From: Oscillospiraceae bacterium
Lineage (GTDB): Bacteria > Bacillota > Clostridia > Oscillospirales > Ruminococcaceae
Assembly: GCA_017550285.1 (NCBI GenBank)
Contig: JAFZPP010000025.1
Span: 1-64,000, forward strand
Length of the DNA: 64,000 bases
Reading direction: 5' to 3'
The position numbers were made by a program, and so were the translations under genes. This document shows, one piece after another, positions 46,362 to 57,339 of this stretch (position 1 is the stretch's first letter; every line of letters starts with the position of its first letter). A model generated the notes under the pieces. The model did not search any database and was not told the DNA's origin. It saw only the letters and a program-made list of their open reading frames with translations.

Positions 46362-46463
46362 AATACTCTCTCCTTATTTGAAACGAAAAAGGGTACATGA
46401 GCTGTGTCTTTCAGCATCATGCACCCCATTGTGCGTTTCATATTCATTTGCAACGCGCTTTGC

Positions 46464-46516
46464 AAAAACAGAACGGGCTGCGGAATTTGTTGTTTCCCGC
46501 AGCCCCTTTGCTGTTC
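46464..46516 (-). promoter_or_regulatory. amt leader: AAAGGG hexaloop overlapping a terminator
   Basis: On the minus strand CAGC-AAAGGG-GCUG (46500-46513) sits at the RNA 5' end. The longer stem GGGCTGCGG/CCGCAGCCC plus GAACAG/CTGTTTTT forms an intrinsic terminator that uses the same bases, so the two are mutually exclusive. This is the layout of an ANTAR-type antitermination switch. The start codon is about 100 bases downstream. Confidence 0.65.
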
Positions 46517-46523
46517 TGTATGT

Positions 46524-46552
46524 AGTATAGCACATTGTGAAAGATTTGTCAA
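46524..46552 (-). promoter_or_regulatory. amt promoter
   Basis: TTGACA, 17 bases, TATACT on the minus strand. The spacer ends TTTCACAATGTGC, the same as in the glutamate synthase promoter. Confidence 0.75.
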
Positions 46553-46622
46553 GTCCTTTTCTGCATTTCGGAATGTCGTATAAATATTTTTGATCTGTTT
46601 CAGACAATTTTCGACATTCAGA

Positions 46623-48032
46623 TCATTTGTCATCAAATTCGCTGACGAGCGAGGAGACCGTCTGCTTTGCATCGCCGTAGATCATGACGGTATTATCGTT
46701 CGTAAACAGCGGATTTTCCACGCCGGAGAAGCCGGCGCCCTTGCCGCGCTTCAATACGAAGACTGTGCGTGCCTCATATGCATTGATAATCGGCATACCG
46801 TAGAGCGGCGAGGATTCGTCGGTCTGTGCGGCAGGATTGACAACGTCATTTGCGCCGATGACGATTGCGACGTCTGTATTCGGCATCTGCGGATTCATTT
46901 CATCCGCGGTTTTGAGCTGTTCATAGGGGACATTTGCCTCTGCGAGCAGCACGTTCATATGACCGGGCATACGTCCTGCAACCGGATGAATTGCAAAGCT
47001 GACCTCTGCACCGTTTTCCTCGAGCTTATCGCAGAGCTCCTTGACAGCGTGCTGCGCCTGTGCAACCGCCATGCCGTAGCCCGGGATAAATACAACAGAG
47101 GAAGCTGCCTCGAGAATCAGGTATGCATCCTCGACGGACATCGACTTCGGCTCCTTGCCGCTGCCGTCTCCGCCCTTTGATTTCTTTGCGCCGAAGCTGC
47201 TGAACAGCAGCGCATAGAGCGTGCGGTTCATCGCCTTGCACATGATGAGCGTCAGGATCAGACCGGATGTACCGACCAGACAGCCCGAGACAACGAGCAC
47301 GGAATTATTGAGCGCGAGACCGGCAAATGCTGCTGCCAGACCCGAAAATGCATTCAGCAGGGAGATAATAACCGGCATATCACCGCCGCCGATGGTAACG
47401 ACCATGGTGAAGCCGAGAATCAGGTAGGCAGCCGTGACGGCAATGATGCCGATGAAGCCGAGCTGCGTATTGCTTCCGCTGAACGCATACAGACATACAC
47501 CGGCAAGACCGGCAATCGCAAGCACTGCATTGAGCGCATTTTTTGCCGGAATCGTCACGGATTTCTTGAACATTTTTCCGCTGAGCTTGCCCCATGCAAC
47601 GACGGAACCCGTGAATGCAATCGCGCCGATTGCGATTGTCAGACCCATGGTAACGCCCTCAAACGGGACAGCATCCGCATTGATTGTGCGATAGTTTGCA
47701 TACTGAGCCAGTGCGACCAGCAGCGAAGACAGACCGCCGAAACCGTTGAACAGTGCAACGAGCTGCGGCATACCGGTCATCTCGACCTTTTTCGCCCAGA
47801 CTGCACCGATGATGCTGCCGACGATCACCGCACCGGCGATCATCAGATAGCTCGTCAAGCCGGCGTCCATGACCTGCTTTTCAAATAAGACCGTAATGAC
47901 GGCAATCAGCATGCCGACCGCAGAAAGACCGTTGCCCTTGCGTGCGGTATCTGCCTTGCCGAGCAGCTTGATGCCGCGGATAAACAGCACCGCCGAGACC
48001 ATATACAGAACGGTGATGATAACGTCTCTCAC
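46623..48032 (-). CDS. pntB: NAD(P) transhydrogenase subunit beta
   Basis: 469 aa membrane subunit of proton-translocating transhydrogenase: about nine helices in residues 1-270, then the NADP-binding dIII domain (IPGYGMAVAQAQHAVKELCD, AGRMPGHMNVLLAEANVPY, VAIVIGANDVVNPAA). GTG start overlapping the stop of the alpha-2 gene (GTGA). With PntA1 and PntA2 it moves hydride from NADH to NADP using the proton gradient, supplying NADPH for the GdhA and GltS reactions encoded next door. Confidence 0.95.
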   Translation of the reverse strand: MRDVIITVLYMVSAVLFIRGIKLLGKADTARKGNGLSAVGMLIAVITVLFEKQVMDAGLTSYLMIAGAVIVGSIIGAVWAKKVEMTGMPQLVALFNGFGGLSSLLVALAQYANYRTINADAVPFEGVTMGLTIAIGAIAFTGSVVAWGKLSGKMFKKSVTIPAKNALNAVLAIAGLAGVCLYAFSGSNTQLGFIGIIAVTAAYLILGFTMVVTIGGGDMPVIISLLNAFSGLAAAFAGLALNNSVLVVSGCLVGTSGLILTLIMCKAMNRTLYALLFSSFGAKKSKGGDGSGKEPKSMSVEDAYLILEAASSVVFIPGYGMAVAQAQHAVKELCDKLEENGAEVSFAIHPVAGRMPGHMNVLLAEANVPYEQLKTADEMNPQMPNTDVAIVIGANDVVNPAAQTDESSPLYGMPIINAYEARTVFVLKRGKGAGFSGVENPLFTNDNTVMIYGDAKQTVSSLVSEFDDK

Positions 48033-48331
48033 TTTTTATCCCCCTTCTTCTTGAACATGCCGAGCATTCTGTCGGTGACAAGATAACCGCCGACGACATT
48101 GATTGCGGCGAGCACGATTGCAATAACGCCGAAGATCATTCCGATCTTGCTGCTCGGTGCCAGAACTGCAACAGCGGTTGCGGACATTGCGCCGACGACC
48201 GTGATGCCGGAGATTGCGTTCGTACCGGACATCAGCGGCGTATGGAGCTGCGAGGGAACCTTGGAAATCAGCTCAACGCCTAAGAATCCCGCAATGACAA
48301 ATACAAAAATGAGTAACATAATCTCGCCCAT
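48029..48331 (-). CDS. NAD(P) transhydrogenase alpha subunit, membrane part
   Basis: 100 aa with three to four helices (LLIFVFVIAGFLGVELI, GITVVGAMSATAVAVLAPSS, FGVIAIVLAAINVVGGYLV), the dIIa domain that is fused to PntA in Escherichia coli but separate here, as in three-subunit enzymes (pntA2). AGGAGG before the ATG. One base after the NAD-binding alpha-1 gene and overlapping pntB. Confidence 0.92.
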   Translation of the reverse strand: MGEIMLLIFVFVIAGFLGVELISKVPSQLHTPLMSGTNAISGITVVGAMSATAVAVLAPSSKIGMIFGVIAIVLAAINVVGGYLVTDRMLGMFKKKGDKK

Positions 48332-48332
48332 A

Positions 48333-49457
48333 TTATGCCTCCTTAAACCGTTCGTGGATGATCTTTCCGCCCTGTGTCAGCAGACATCCGCGCATGATCT
48401 CATCCTCGAGATTGACGACAAATTCGCCCTGTTCCTTATTATAGAAATGCGTGAGAAACGCCGTGAAGTTGCCCGAGAGCATCTTCGATGCATCAAACGG
48501 CACCTGACGCTCGAGATAATCGCCGGACATGATAATGACGCCGTTGTCCGTGACAACCTCCTCAAAGAGCTTCGAGCCCTCGACATTGCCGCCGGTCGAG
48601 ACAGCCATATCGACGATGATCGAGCCCGGCTGCATCCGGTCGATGACATCCTTGCCGATCAGGCGCGGTGCCTTTCTGCCGAAGACCTTTGCGGTCGTGA
48701 TAACGATATTCGAGCGCTCGCAGACCTTTGCCTGCGCCTCCTGCTGCTTTTTGATCTGCTCGGGGGTCAGCTCCTTTGCATAACCCTGATCAGTCTGACC
48801 CATTTCGCCGAGGTCGATCTTGACGAAGCTCGCGCCGAGGGACTTGACCTGCTCCTCGACCACGGGGCGTGTATCAAATGCATCGACTCTTGCGCCGAGA
48901 CGCTTTGCCGTTGCGATTGCCTGCAAGCCTGCAACACCGACGCCGATGATAAACACACGCGCCGGATTGATCGTGCCGGACGGGGTAACCATCATCGGCA
49001 GAATCTTCGGGAGCCGCGCCGCCGCATTGACAACTGCAACATAGCCGGCGAGCGAGGTCTGCGAGGACTGGACGTCCATTTTCTGTGCAAGCGTCGTGCG
49101 CGGGATCATCTCCAGCGAGACCGCCTGAATACCCTTCTGCGCAAATTCCTTCAGCAGCGCCTTCTCATTGAACGGATCAAGATAGCTCAGGTGCAGCGTA
49201 TCCTTTTTCAGACCGTCTGCGCTCTGCGGCTTCAGAATGCGCAGGACGATTTCGCTGTCATAGCCCTGCGATTCCTCGTCGATCATGACGGCACCGGCTT
49301 TTTCATAGGCGGCATCGGAGAAGCCGCTCTTCACGCCTGCGCCGCGCACAACCTTGAATGAAAAGCCCATTGCAATGAGCTTTTTGATATCGTCGGGGAT
49401 CAGCGCAACTCTGGTTTCGCGCGGATCGGTCTCCCGACAGACGAGTACAGTTTTCAT
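48333..49457 (-). CDS. NAD(P) transhydrogenase alpha-1 subunit (NAD-binding)
   Basis: 374 aa dI domain (pntA1): N-terminal VCRETDPRETRVALIPDDIK, then the alanine-dehydrogenase-like Rossmann region VFIIGVGVAGLQAIATAKRL, followed by RSNIVITTAKVFGRKAPRLI. Soluble, binds NAD(H). First gene of the pntA1-A2-B operon. It may be co-transcribed with gdhA, which ends 250 bp upstream in the same direction, but a hairpin lies between. Confidence 0.93.
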   Translation of the reverse strand: MKTVLVCRETDPRETRVALIPDDIKKLIAMGFSFKVVRGAGVKSGFSDAAYEKAGAVMIDEESQGYDSEIVLRILKPQSADGLKKDTLHLSYLDPFNEKALLKEFAQKGIQAVSLEMIPRTTLAQKMDVQSSQTSLAGYVAVVNAAARLPKILPMMVTPSGTINPARVFIIGVGVAGLQAIATAKRLGARVDAFDTRPVVEEQVKSLGASFVKIDLGEMGQTDQGYAKELTPEQIKKQQEAQAKVCERSNIVITTAKVFGRKAPRLIGKDVIDRMQPGSIIVDMAVSTGGNVEGSKLFEEVVTDNGVIIMSGDYLERQVPFDASKMLSGNFTAFLTHFYNKEQGEFVVNLEDEIMRGCLLTQGGKIIHERFKEA

Positions 49458-49511
49458 CTCATTCTCCTCTCAGATTTTGAATTACAGAAAATGTTTCAGA
49501 AGACAGCAAGA

Positions 49512-49545
49512 GATACGCCCCCTGCATCCTTGAAAGGGGCGTATC
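49512..49545 (-). terminator. Hairpin between the gdhA unit and pntA1
   Basis: GATACGCCCC and GGGGCGTATC form a 10-bp stem. The 3' flank on the minus strand (TCTTGCTGTCTTCTG) is only partly U-rich, so read-through into pnt is possible. Confidence 0.55.
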
Positions 49546-49559
49546 CTCATTGTATTCAG

Positions 49560-49705
49560 TTAATCCCATGTTTGCGTATCGCGGGAGAAATCGGTTTCCT
49601 CCGCGACCGGCTGATAGGGATTTGCGGGCGGCGCTTCAATCTGCATTTCCGCCTGCTTCATCGGGAATCCGGTGAACGGAATTCCGGTCATATCGGGAGT
49701 CTTCA

Positions 49706-49706
<1 letters not shown>
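49560..49706 (-). CDS. 48-aa ORF translationally coupled to gdhA
   Basis: The ATG overlaps the gdhA stop as ATGA. Translation gives MKTPDMTGIPFTGFPMKQAE, then a Pro-rich middle (QIEAPPANPYQPV) and an acidic end with TWD. No ribosome site is needed if coupled. Codon use is ordinary for the region and the frame is open to a TAA just before a hairpin. No family is recognised. A small regulator or binding partner of GdhA is possible, but this is inference. Confidence 0.55.
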
Positions 49707-51589
<1,883 letters not shown>

Positions 51590-51600
<11 letters not shown>

Positions 51601-52351
51601 CGGCAGAGGGCACGGAGCCGGTATGCTTTTTGAATACGCGGGTGAAATAATCCGGCGTGGAGAATCCGAGCAGGCGGCTGACCTCGAGCACCTTGAACTG
51701 TCCAGTCTCCAGCAGACGCTTTGCATAGCTGATTTGCAGATTCTTGTAAAAATCGCCGAAGGTCATGCCGAATTTGCCCTTGAAGTATCTGCCGAAATAG
51801 TCTCGGTTGAAGCCGAAATAATCCGCAGCGAGCTCGACCGTCGCGGTCTGATGCTCCATTTTTTGCAGGAATGCGCTGAGCTTTTCGAGTATGGGCTGCA
51901 AGTCCTCCGACTGCGGCAGTCCGGCAAGTGCCTCCTCCGCCGCACCGCGGTATTCCGATTCAATGAGCTGCTCATGAATCATCGAGGCGGCTCTTGTCAG
52001 TGCGGAGATCAGGTCTTCGGGCGGGATCGGTTCGGACAAAAAGTCGATTGCGCCGAGCAGAAAGCACTCGCGCATGCGCTGGGAATCATCCTGCTCGCTG
52101 ATGATAATGGCAGGGATTCTGTGCTCCGTGCCGCCGGTCAGACGCAGCAGCTTTGCCGCGATGTATTCCGGTGCGCGGTTGATGCAGAGGAGAATGTCGA
52201 ACTGTCTGCTCAGCACCAGACTGACCGCTTCATTGAGGTTTGTCGTGTGCTTGCTGACAACAAATTCGGTATCATCCAGAACGGAAATGAGGCTGTTCAG
52301 ATTCTTCGCGCTTCGTTCGCCGGAATCTGCGATTAAAATATGCAGTTTCAT
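51590..52351 (-). CDS. AraC-type regulator with a degenerate receiver domain
   Basis: 253 aa from the ATG after GGAGG. Residues 1-125 are a receiver fold (LHILIADSGERSAKNLNSLI) in which the expected LLD is LLC (FDILLCINRAPEY), so there is no phosphoacceptor. A linker helix leads to an AraC double HTH (about 155-253): LAADYFGFNRDYFGRYFKGK and VSRLLGFSTPDYFTRVFKKH. Likely a transcription factor for nitrogen genes by position. Its own leader carries the same hexaloop-terminator switch as amt and glt. Confidence 0.82.
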
Positions 52352-52387
52352 CTGAAATCCTCCTTTCACGCACGTTATATCAGGTTC

Positions 52388-52440
52388 AAAAAAACAGGGC
52401 TGTCCCGCCTGTTGTCAGCGGAACAGCCCCCTTGCTTTCC
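52388..52440 (-). promoter_or_regulatory. Leader switch of the AraC-type regulator
   Basis: On the minus strand AGC-AAGGGG-GCU (52425-52436), extendable by GGAA/TTCC, overlaps the 5' arm of a terminator GGGCTGTTCCGC/GCGGGACAGCCC ending in TGTTTTTTT. Same mutually exclusive design as the amt, glt and glnN leaders. Confidence 0.62.
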
Positions 52441-52448
52441 TTGCCCAC

Positions 52449-52477
52449 ATTCTAGCATAAACACGGTACAAAGTCAA
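52449..52477 (-). promoter_or_regulatory. Promoter of the AraC-type regulator
   Basis: TTGACT, 17 bases, TAGAAT on the minus strand. Confidence 0.68.
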
Positions 52478-52932
52478 TCATTCCGCAGATACTTGTCTGA
52501 TTTTTAACGGGATAAGTCGTGTTTTTCCCATAAACAGTCTGTTTTTGTATGGTTCGGAAACAATACTGCGCGGCAGTCTCGACAGTCTGCCGCGCAGCAT
52601 TGCTTTGTAAGGATGATGGCAGAGGTTATGGAGTACCCTGCATCGGCAATATCATAGCACAGGAATCCGGACTTCGCAAGCGCTGCGGCGGAAGATGTCG
52701 GTTTTGTCACCGGAAAGCGCGGGATTTTATATGATTTTTCATGTGCAGATGCCGGATGATACGGGTGCTTCGGCATGAACCGGCAGACAATATACGATCT
52801 AAGTGATGCCTGAATGTCTGTCTGTACAGCATACCTTGTCAAAAAACGACAATTTTCTTTTGACTGTATCCGAAAGATTCCGGTCACTGTTCCGAAATCG
52901 TGCGCCGGATAAGGAAAACTGTCTTTCGGTTA
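52478..52932. other. Gene-free region between the AraC-type regulator and the glt operon
   Basis: No supported gene. A strong perfect hairpin (CTGCGCGGCAG/CTGCCGCGCAG, 52566-52597, extended by CAAT/ATTG) stands alone, without a gene ending nearby. It could end a small RNA on either strand, but no promoter for one was identified. Confidence 0.45.
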
Positions 52933-52961
52933 TTGACAAACATTTCACAATGTGCTATAAT
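52933..52961 (+). promoter_or_regulatory. Glutamate synthase operon promoter
   Basis: TTGACA, 17 bases (ending TTTCACAATGTGC, the same as in the amt promoter), TATAAT. Confidence 0.8.
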
Positions 52962-52973
52962 AGCGTCAATGAA

Positions 52974-53033
52974 ATGAACAAAGGCGTTCATTCGGCGGAC
53001 AGGTTATCTGTTTCCGGATGAGCGCCTTTTTCT
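52974..53033 (+). promoter_or_regulatory. glt leader: AAAGGC hexaloop overlapping a terminator
   Basis: ATGAAC-AAAGGC-GTTCAT (52974-52991) is a 6-bp stem with a hexaloop at the RNA 5' end. AAAGGCGTTCATTCGG (52980-52995) also pairs with CCGGATGAGCGCCTTT (53014-53029), followed by TTTTCT, making a terminator. The two folds exclude each other. A ribosome site AAGGAGG follows at 53043. Confidence 0.72.
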
Positions 53034-53056
53034 GTATTTACAAGGAGGAAACAGAG

Positions 53057-54151
53057 ATGATTCCATTGGAAGGTCAGGTGCGCATTCCGTCCGGATGTGC
53101 GGTTTCGGCGATGATCTCGCGCGACGGCAGACGCATGAACGGCGAACGCATCATCGAAAGCATGGTCCCGATGCATGACCGCTCGAACGGCTTGGGCGGC
53201 GGCTTTGCGGCATACGGTATTTATCCGGAATACAAGGATTTTTATGCACTGCATATCTTTTTCAATAACCGGAGCGCGCAGGCGGAATGTATGGCGCTGC
53301 TGAAGGAGTATTTCGAGATCGTGCAGGACGAGCATATCAAGGTGCGCAAGATGCCGCAGATTACCGATGAACCGATTATCCGGCGCGTATTTGTCTCGCC
53401 GATGCAGTCCGTGCTGCGCCATTTGCAGATTGACGAAAAGGAGCTTGTCGTGCGTGTGGTCAATCGCATCAACGCGGAGCCGGTCGGCAGCTATGTTTTC
53501 TCCTGCGGCAAGAACATGGGCGCATTCAAGGCAGTCGGTTTTCCGGAGGATGTCGGCAGATACTACCGCCTCGAGGAATACGAAGCCTATTGCTGGACCG
53601 CGCACGGCAGATATCCGACCAATACGCCCGGCTGGTGGGGCGGTGCGCATCCCTTCTGCCTGCTCGATTATTCGATTGTACACAACGGCGAGATTTCCAG
53701 CTACGATGCAAACCGCCGCTTCATTGAAATGTACGGCTACAAATGTACATTGCAGACCGATACCGAGGTCATCACCTATATCGCGGACTATCTGCTCCGG
53801 CGGCAGGGTCTGACGCTCGATGAAGCCGCTGCCGTGATTGCAGCGCCGTTCTGGTCAACAATCGAGGGCAAATCCGATGCGGACAAGGAGAAATACACCT
53901 ATCTGCGGACGGTCTTCCCGAGCCTGCTTGTTACGGGACCGTTCTCGATCATCCTCGGATTTGACGGCGGCTTGATGGCGCTGAATGACCGCTTAAAGCT
54001 GCGTTCCATGGTTGTCGGCGAGCAGGATGATATGGTATATATTGCGAGTGAGGAAGCGGCAATCCGCGTCATGGCACCCGATATTCAGAATATTTGGTCG
54101 CCTGCCGGCGGCGAGCCGGTCATTGTTCGGGTAAAGGAGGGAGCATTTTGA
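53057..54151 (+). CDS. Glutamate synthase, glutaminase (class II amidotransferase) subunit
   Basis: 364 aa. Class II GATase fold: candidate nucleophile Cys14 in RIPSGCAVSAMISRDG, then MVPMHDRSNGLGGGFAAYGI, WTAHGRYPTNTPGWWGGAHP and YSIVHNGEISSYDANRRF, all typical of the split archaeal/Clostridia GltS glutaminase. If Cys14 is the nucleophile, 13 residues must be removed. First gene of a five-gene operon encoding separate glutamate synthase domains. ATG after AAGGAGG. Confidence 0.88.
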   Translation: MIPLEGQVRIPSGCAVSAMISRDGRRMNGERIIESMVPMHDRSNGLGGGFAAYGIYPEYKDFYALHIFFNNRSAQAECMALLKEYFEIVQDEHIKVRKMPQITDEPIIRRVFVSPMQSVLRHLQIDEKELVVRVVNRINAEPVGSYVFSCGKNMGAFKAVGFPEDVGRYYRLEEYEAYCWTAHGRYPTNTPGWWGGAHPFCLLDYSIVHNGEISSYDANRRFIEMYGYKCTLQTDTEVITYIADYLLRRQGLTLDEAAAVIAAPFWSTIEGKSDADKEKYTYLRTVFPSLLVTGPFSIILGFDGGLMALNDRLKLRSMVVGEQDDMVYIASEEAAIRVMAPDIQNIWSPAGGEPVIVRVKEGAF

Positions 54152-55644
54152 ATTTCTATCCGGAATTTGAAGTCGTGCGCAATGACAGCCGGTGTATCCG
54201 CTGCCGCGTCTGCGAACGGCAGTGTGCCAATGAGGTGCATTGGTACGACGAGGACGGCAAAATCATGCTCTCCGATGAATCGAAATGCGTGAACTGTCAG
54301 CGCTGTGTGACGCTCTGTCCGACCAGAGCGCTGAAAATTGTCAAGAGTGACTGCCGTCTGCGCGAAAACGCAAACTATTCCGATCAGACGATCAAGGAAA
54401 TCTACCGGCAGGCAGAGACCGGCGGCGTGCTGCTCTCGTCTATGGGCAACCCGAATCCGCTCCCTGTTTACTGGGATAAAATTCTGATCAATGCCTCGCA
54501 GGTGACGAATCCGCCGATTGACCCGCTGCGTGAGCCGATGGAAACGCGCGTATTCCTCGGCAAAAAGCCCGATCATATCACACGCAATGAGGACGGCTCG
54601 CTGGATACAAAGCTGGCGCCGCAGCTCTCGCTCAGCATGCCGGTGATGTTCTCGGCAATGAGCTACGGCTCGATCAGCTACAATGCACATGCATCGCTTG
54701 CACGTGCAGCATCCGCGCTCGGTATCTACTACAATACCGGTGAAGGCGGTCTGCATGAGGATTTCTATAAGTACGGAAAGAATACGATTGTGCAGGTTGC
54801 GTCCGGACGCTTCGGCGTTCACAAGGATTATCTCGAAGCCGGTGCGGCAATCGAGATCAAAATGGGACAGGGCGCAAAGCCCGGTATCGGCGGACATCTG
54901 CCCGGCACGAAGGCGGTCGGCGATGTCTCCAAGACGCGCATGATCCCCGAGGGCAGCGATGCGATTTCGCCTGCACCGCATCATGATATCTATTCGATTG
55001 AGGATTTGCGGCAGCTTGTGTATTCGCTGAAAGAGGCGACGGAATACCGTCTGCCTGTCATTGTCAAGGTCGCGGCGGTGCATAATATCGCGGCGATTGC
55101 GAGCGGCATTGCCCGCTCCGGCGCGGATATCATTGCGATTGACGGTTTCCGCGGCGGTACCGGTGCGGCACCGACCCGAATCCGCGATAACGTCGGCATT
55201 CCGATTGAGCTTGCGCTGGCGGCAGTTGATAAGCGCCTGCGCGATGAGGGCATCCGCAACAATGTTTCGATCATCTGCGGCGGCTCTGTGCGCTCGGCGG
55301 CGGATGTGGTCAAGGCAATCGCGCTCGGTGCTGATGCGTGCTATATTGCGACGGCGGCATGTCTTGCAATGGGATGTCATCTCTGCCGGAGCTGCCATAC
55401 CGGCAAGTGCAACTGGGGCATTGCGACGCAGCGTCCTGATCTCGTCAAGCGTCTGAATCCGGATATCGGTTCGCAGCGGCTCATCAATTTAATGGACGCA
55501 TGGCGGCATGAGATCAAGGAGCTCATGGGCGGCATGGGCATCAATTCGATTGAGGCACTGCGCGGAAACCGTCTGATGCTGCGCGGCGTCGGGCTGACCG
55601 AAAAGGAACTTGAGATTCTCGGAATCTCACATGCAGGTGAGTAA
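54148..55644 (+). CDS. Glutamate synthase, FMN synthase subunit with ferredoxin domain
   Basis: 498 aa, TTG start with GGAGG seven bases upstream, overlapping the previous stop. N-terminal 2x[4Fe-4S] ferredoxin domain (CIRCRVCERQC, CVNCQRCVTLCP), then the GltB-type TIM barrel: SMPVMFSAMSYGSISYNAHA, GEGGLHEDFY, QGAKPGIGGHLPGTKAVGDV, and FMN-site IDGFRGGTGAAPT. A Cys cluster MGCHLCRSCHTGKCNWGIAT binds the 3Fe-4S centre. Makes glutamate from 2-oxoglutarate and the ammonia supplied by the glutaminase subunit. Confidence 0.94.
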   Translation: MNFYPEFEVVRNDSRCIRCRVCERQCANEVHWYDEDGKIMLSDESKCVNCQRCVTLCPTRALKIVKSDCRLRENANYSDQTIKEIYRQAETGGVLLSSMGNPNPLPVYWDKILINASQVTNPPIDPLREPMETRVFLGKKPDHITRNEDGSLDTKLAPQLSLSMPVMFSAMSYGSISYNAHASLARAASALGIYYNTGEGGLHEDFYKYGKNTIVQVASGRFGVHKDYLEAGAAIEIKMGQGAKPGIGGHLPGTKAVGDVSKTRMIPEGSDAISPAPHHDIYSIEDLRQLVYSLKEATEYRLPVIVKVAAVHNIAAIASGIARSGADIIAIDGFRGGTGAAPTRIRDNVGIPIELALAAVDKRLRDEGIRNNVSIICGGSVRSAADVVKAIALGADACYIATAACLAMGCHLCRSCHTGKCNWGIATQRPDLVKRLNPDIGSQRLINLMDAWRHEIKELMGGMGINSIEALRGNRLMLRGVGLTEKELEILGISHAGE

Positions 55645-55660
55645 GGCGGGGGCGTAAAAT

Positions 55661-56104
55661 ATGAAACGAATCTATGTCAAAGAGGAATGGTGCCTCGGGT
55701 GCCATTTGTGCGAATATAACTGCGCGTTTGCCAATTCCGGCATGACGGATATGGTCAAGGCGCTGCGCGGCAAAACGATTTATCCGCGCATTCAGGTCGA
55801 GCAGGATGAAAACGGCGTGACCTATGCGGTCTCCTGCCGCCACTGCAAGGACCCGATCTGTGTGAAAAGTTGCATTGCCGGTGCGCTCTCCAAAAAGGAC
55901 GGCGTGATCGAAATTGACCACAGCAAATGCGTCGGATGTCTGACCTGTGTGCTGGTATGTCCCTACGGTGCGGTCGTCGAGGACGGCAGCGGCGTCGCGC
56001 AGAAATGCGAGCTTTGCATGAAGAATACCTGCGGTTCGCCTGCCTGCGTCAAGGGCTGTCCGAACGGCGCAATCGTGTATGAAGACAGGGGTGATGCGGA
56101 ATGA
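55661..56104 (+). CDS. Ferredoxin-like iron-sulfur subunit
   Basis: 147 aa with four CxxC-type clusters (CLGCHLCEYNC, CRHCKDPICVKSC, CVGCLTCVLVCP, CELCMKNTCGSPACVKGCP), the HycB/DmsB-like 4x[4Fe-4S] pattern. Carries electrons between the FAD oxidoreductase and the FMN synthase subunit. Overlaps the next gene by ATGA. Confidence 0.9.
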   Translation: MKRIYVKEEWCLGCHLCEYNCAFANSGMTDMVKALRGKTIYPRIQVEQDENGVTYAVSCRHCKDPICVKSCIAGALSKKDGVIEIDHSKCVGCLTCVLVCPYGAVVEDGSGVAQKCELCMKNTCGSPACVKGCPNGAIVYEDRGDAE

Positions 56105-57339
56105 AACAGTATGTTATCATAGGCAACGGCGTTGCGGCTGCCGGCTGTATCGAGGGCATCCGTTCCGTCGATGCAGAGGGCAGAATTACGGTCATTTCTG
56201 CGGAGAAGCATCCGGTTTACTGCCGTCCGCTGATCTCCTATTATCTCGAAAACAAGACGGATTTGCAGCGCATGCACTACCGCGGGGATTCGTTCTATCA
56301 GGACAATCACGCAGAAGTCATCTACGGCAGAACGGTCAGTGCGATTGACAAAGATGCGAAGCAGGTCACGCTGGATAACGGCGACACACTCAGCTATGAC
56401 GCGCTCTGCTGCTGCACCGGTTCTTCTCCGTTTGTCCCGCCGATGCAGGGACTTGAAACGGTACAGAACAAGTTCAATTTCATGACGATTGACGATTCGC
56501 TTGCATTGGAACAGGCGGTCACGCCGGAGAGCAAAGTGCTGATTATCGGTGCCGGTCTGATCGGATTGAAATGTGCGGAGGGTCTGCACAGCCGTGTGAA
56601 GCAGATCACGGTCTGCGACCTTGCGCCGCGCGTGCTCTCGTCGATTCTCGATGACAAATGCGCTGCGATGATGCAGAAGCATCTGGAACAGAACGGCATT
56701 TCGTTCATTCTCGGGACAAGCGCAAAGGAATTCAGCGGCAATCATGTGACCATGCAGAACGGCACAGCGCTTGATTTTGATGTGCTGGTGCTGGCGGTCG
56801 GCGTCCGTGCGAATACGGCGCTTGTGAAGGATGCAGGCGGAAATGTAAACCGCGGCATTGTTGTTGATGATGCTTGCAGAACAAGCCTTGCGGATATCTA
56901 TGCGGCAGGCGACTGCACAGAGTATCATGATATCTCGTCGGATACGGTCAAGGTCATGGCGCTGATGCCGAATGCATACATGCAGGGGCATACCGCAGGC
57001 GTCAATATGGCAGGCGGCGAAGCGGTCTTTGACAACGCGATCCCGATGAACAGCATCGGCTTTTTCGGCTTCCACTGCCACACTGCGGGCGCACAGCCGG
57101 AGGGCTGCGAAATGTACGAAGAATCGGATGAAAACCATATTAAGCGCCTGTTCGTCAAGGATGACAGACTGACCGGCTTTATGCTGCTCGGACACATGCA
57201 CCGGACGGGTATTTATACTGCGCTGATCCGGAACAAAACGCCGCTTTCGTCGGTTGATTTTGACAGACTCAGAATCGAACCGCAGCTCTCGGCACTGGGC
57301 AGCGCATACCGCGATAAAGTATTGAAAGGAGCGGTCTGA
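56101..57339 (+). CDS. FAD/NAD(P)-dependent oxidoreductase of the GltS complex
   Basis: 412 aa pyridine-nucleotide-disulfide oxidoreductase fold: FAD dinucleotide motif IIGNGVAAAGCIEGI at the N-terminus, NAD(P) motif VLIIGAGLIGLKCAEGL near residue 150, and the FAD Asp in LADIYAAGDCTEY. No redox-active CxxxxC pair, so it is of the nitrite reductase/rubredoxin reductase type. Supplies electrons to the ferredoxin subunit. Next gene starts at the following base. Confidence 0.92.
   Translation: MKQYVIIGNGVAAAGCIEGIRSVDAEGRITVISAEKHPVYCRPLISYYLENKTDLQRMHYRGDSFYQDNHAEVIYGRTVSAIDKDAKQVTLDNGDTLSYDALCCCTGSSPFVPPMQGLETVQNKFNFMTIDDSLALEQAVTPESKVLIIGAGLIGLKCAEGLHSRVKQITVCDLAPRVLSSILDDKCAAMMQKHLEQNGISFILGTSAKEFSGNHVTMQNGTALDFDVLVLAVGVRANTALVKDAGGNVNRGIVVDDACRTSLADIYAAGDCTEYHDISSDTVKVMALMPNAYMQGHTAGVNMAGGEAVFDNAIPMNSIGFFGFHCHTAGAQPEGCEMYEESDENHIKRLFVKDDRLTGFMLLGHMHRTGIYTALIRNKTPLSSVDFDRLRIEPQLSALGSAYRDKVLKGAV

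Noticed and set aside
44595..46400. 601-codon plus-strand ORF
   Set aside because: Antisense shadow of the Amt-PII gene.
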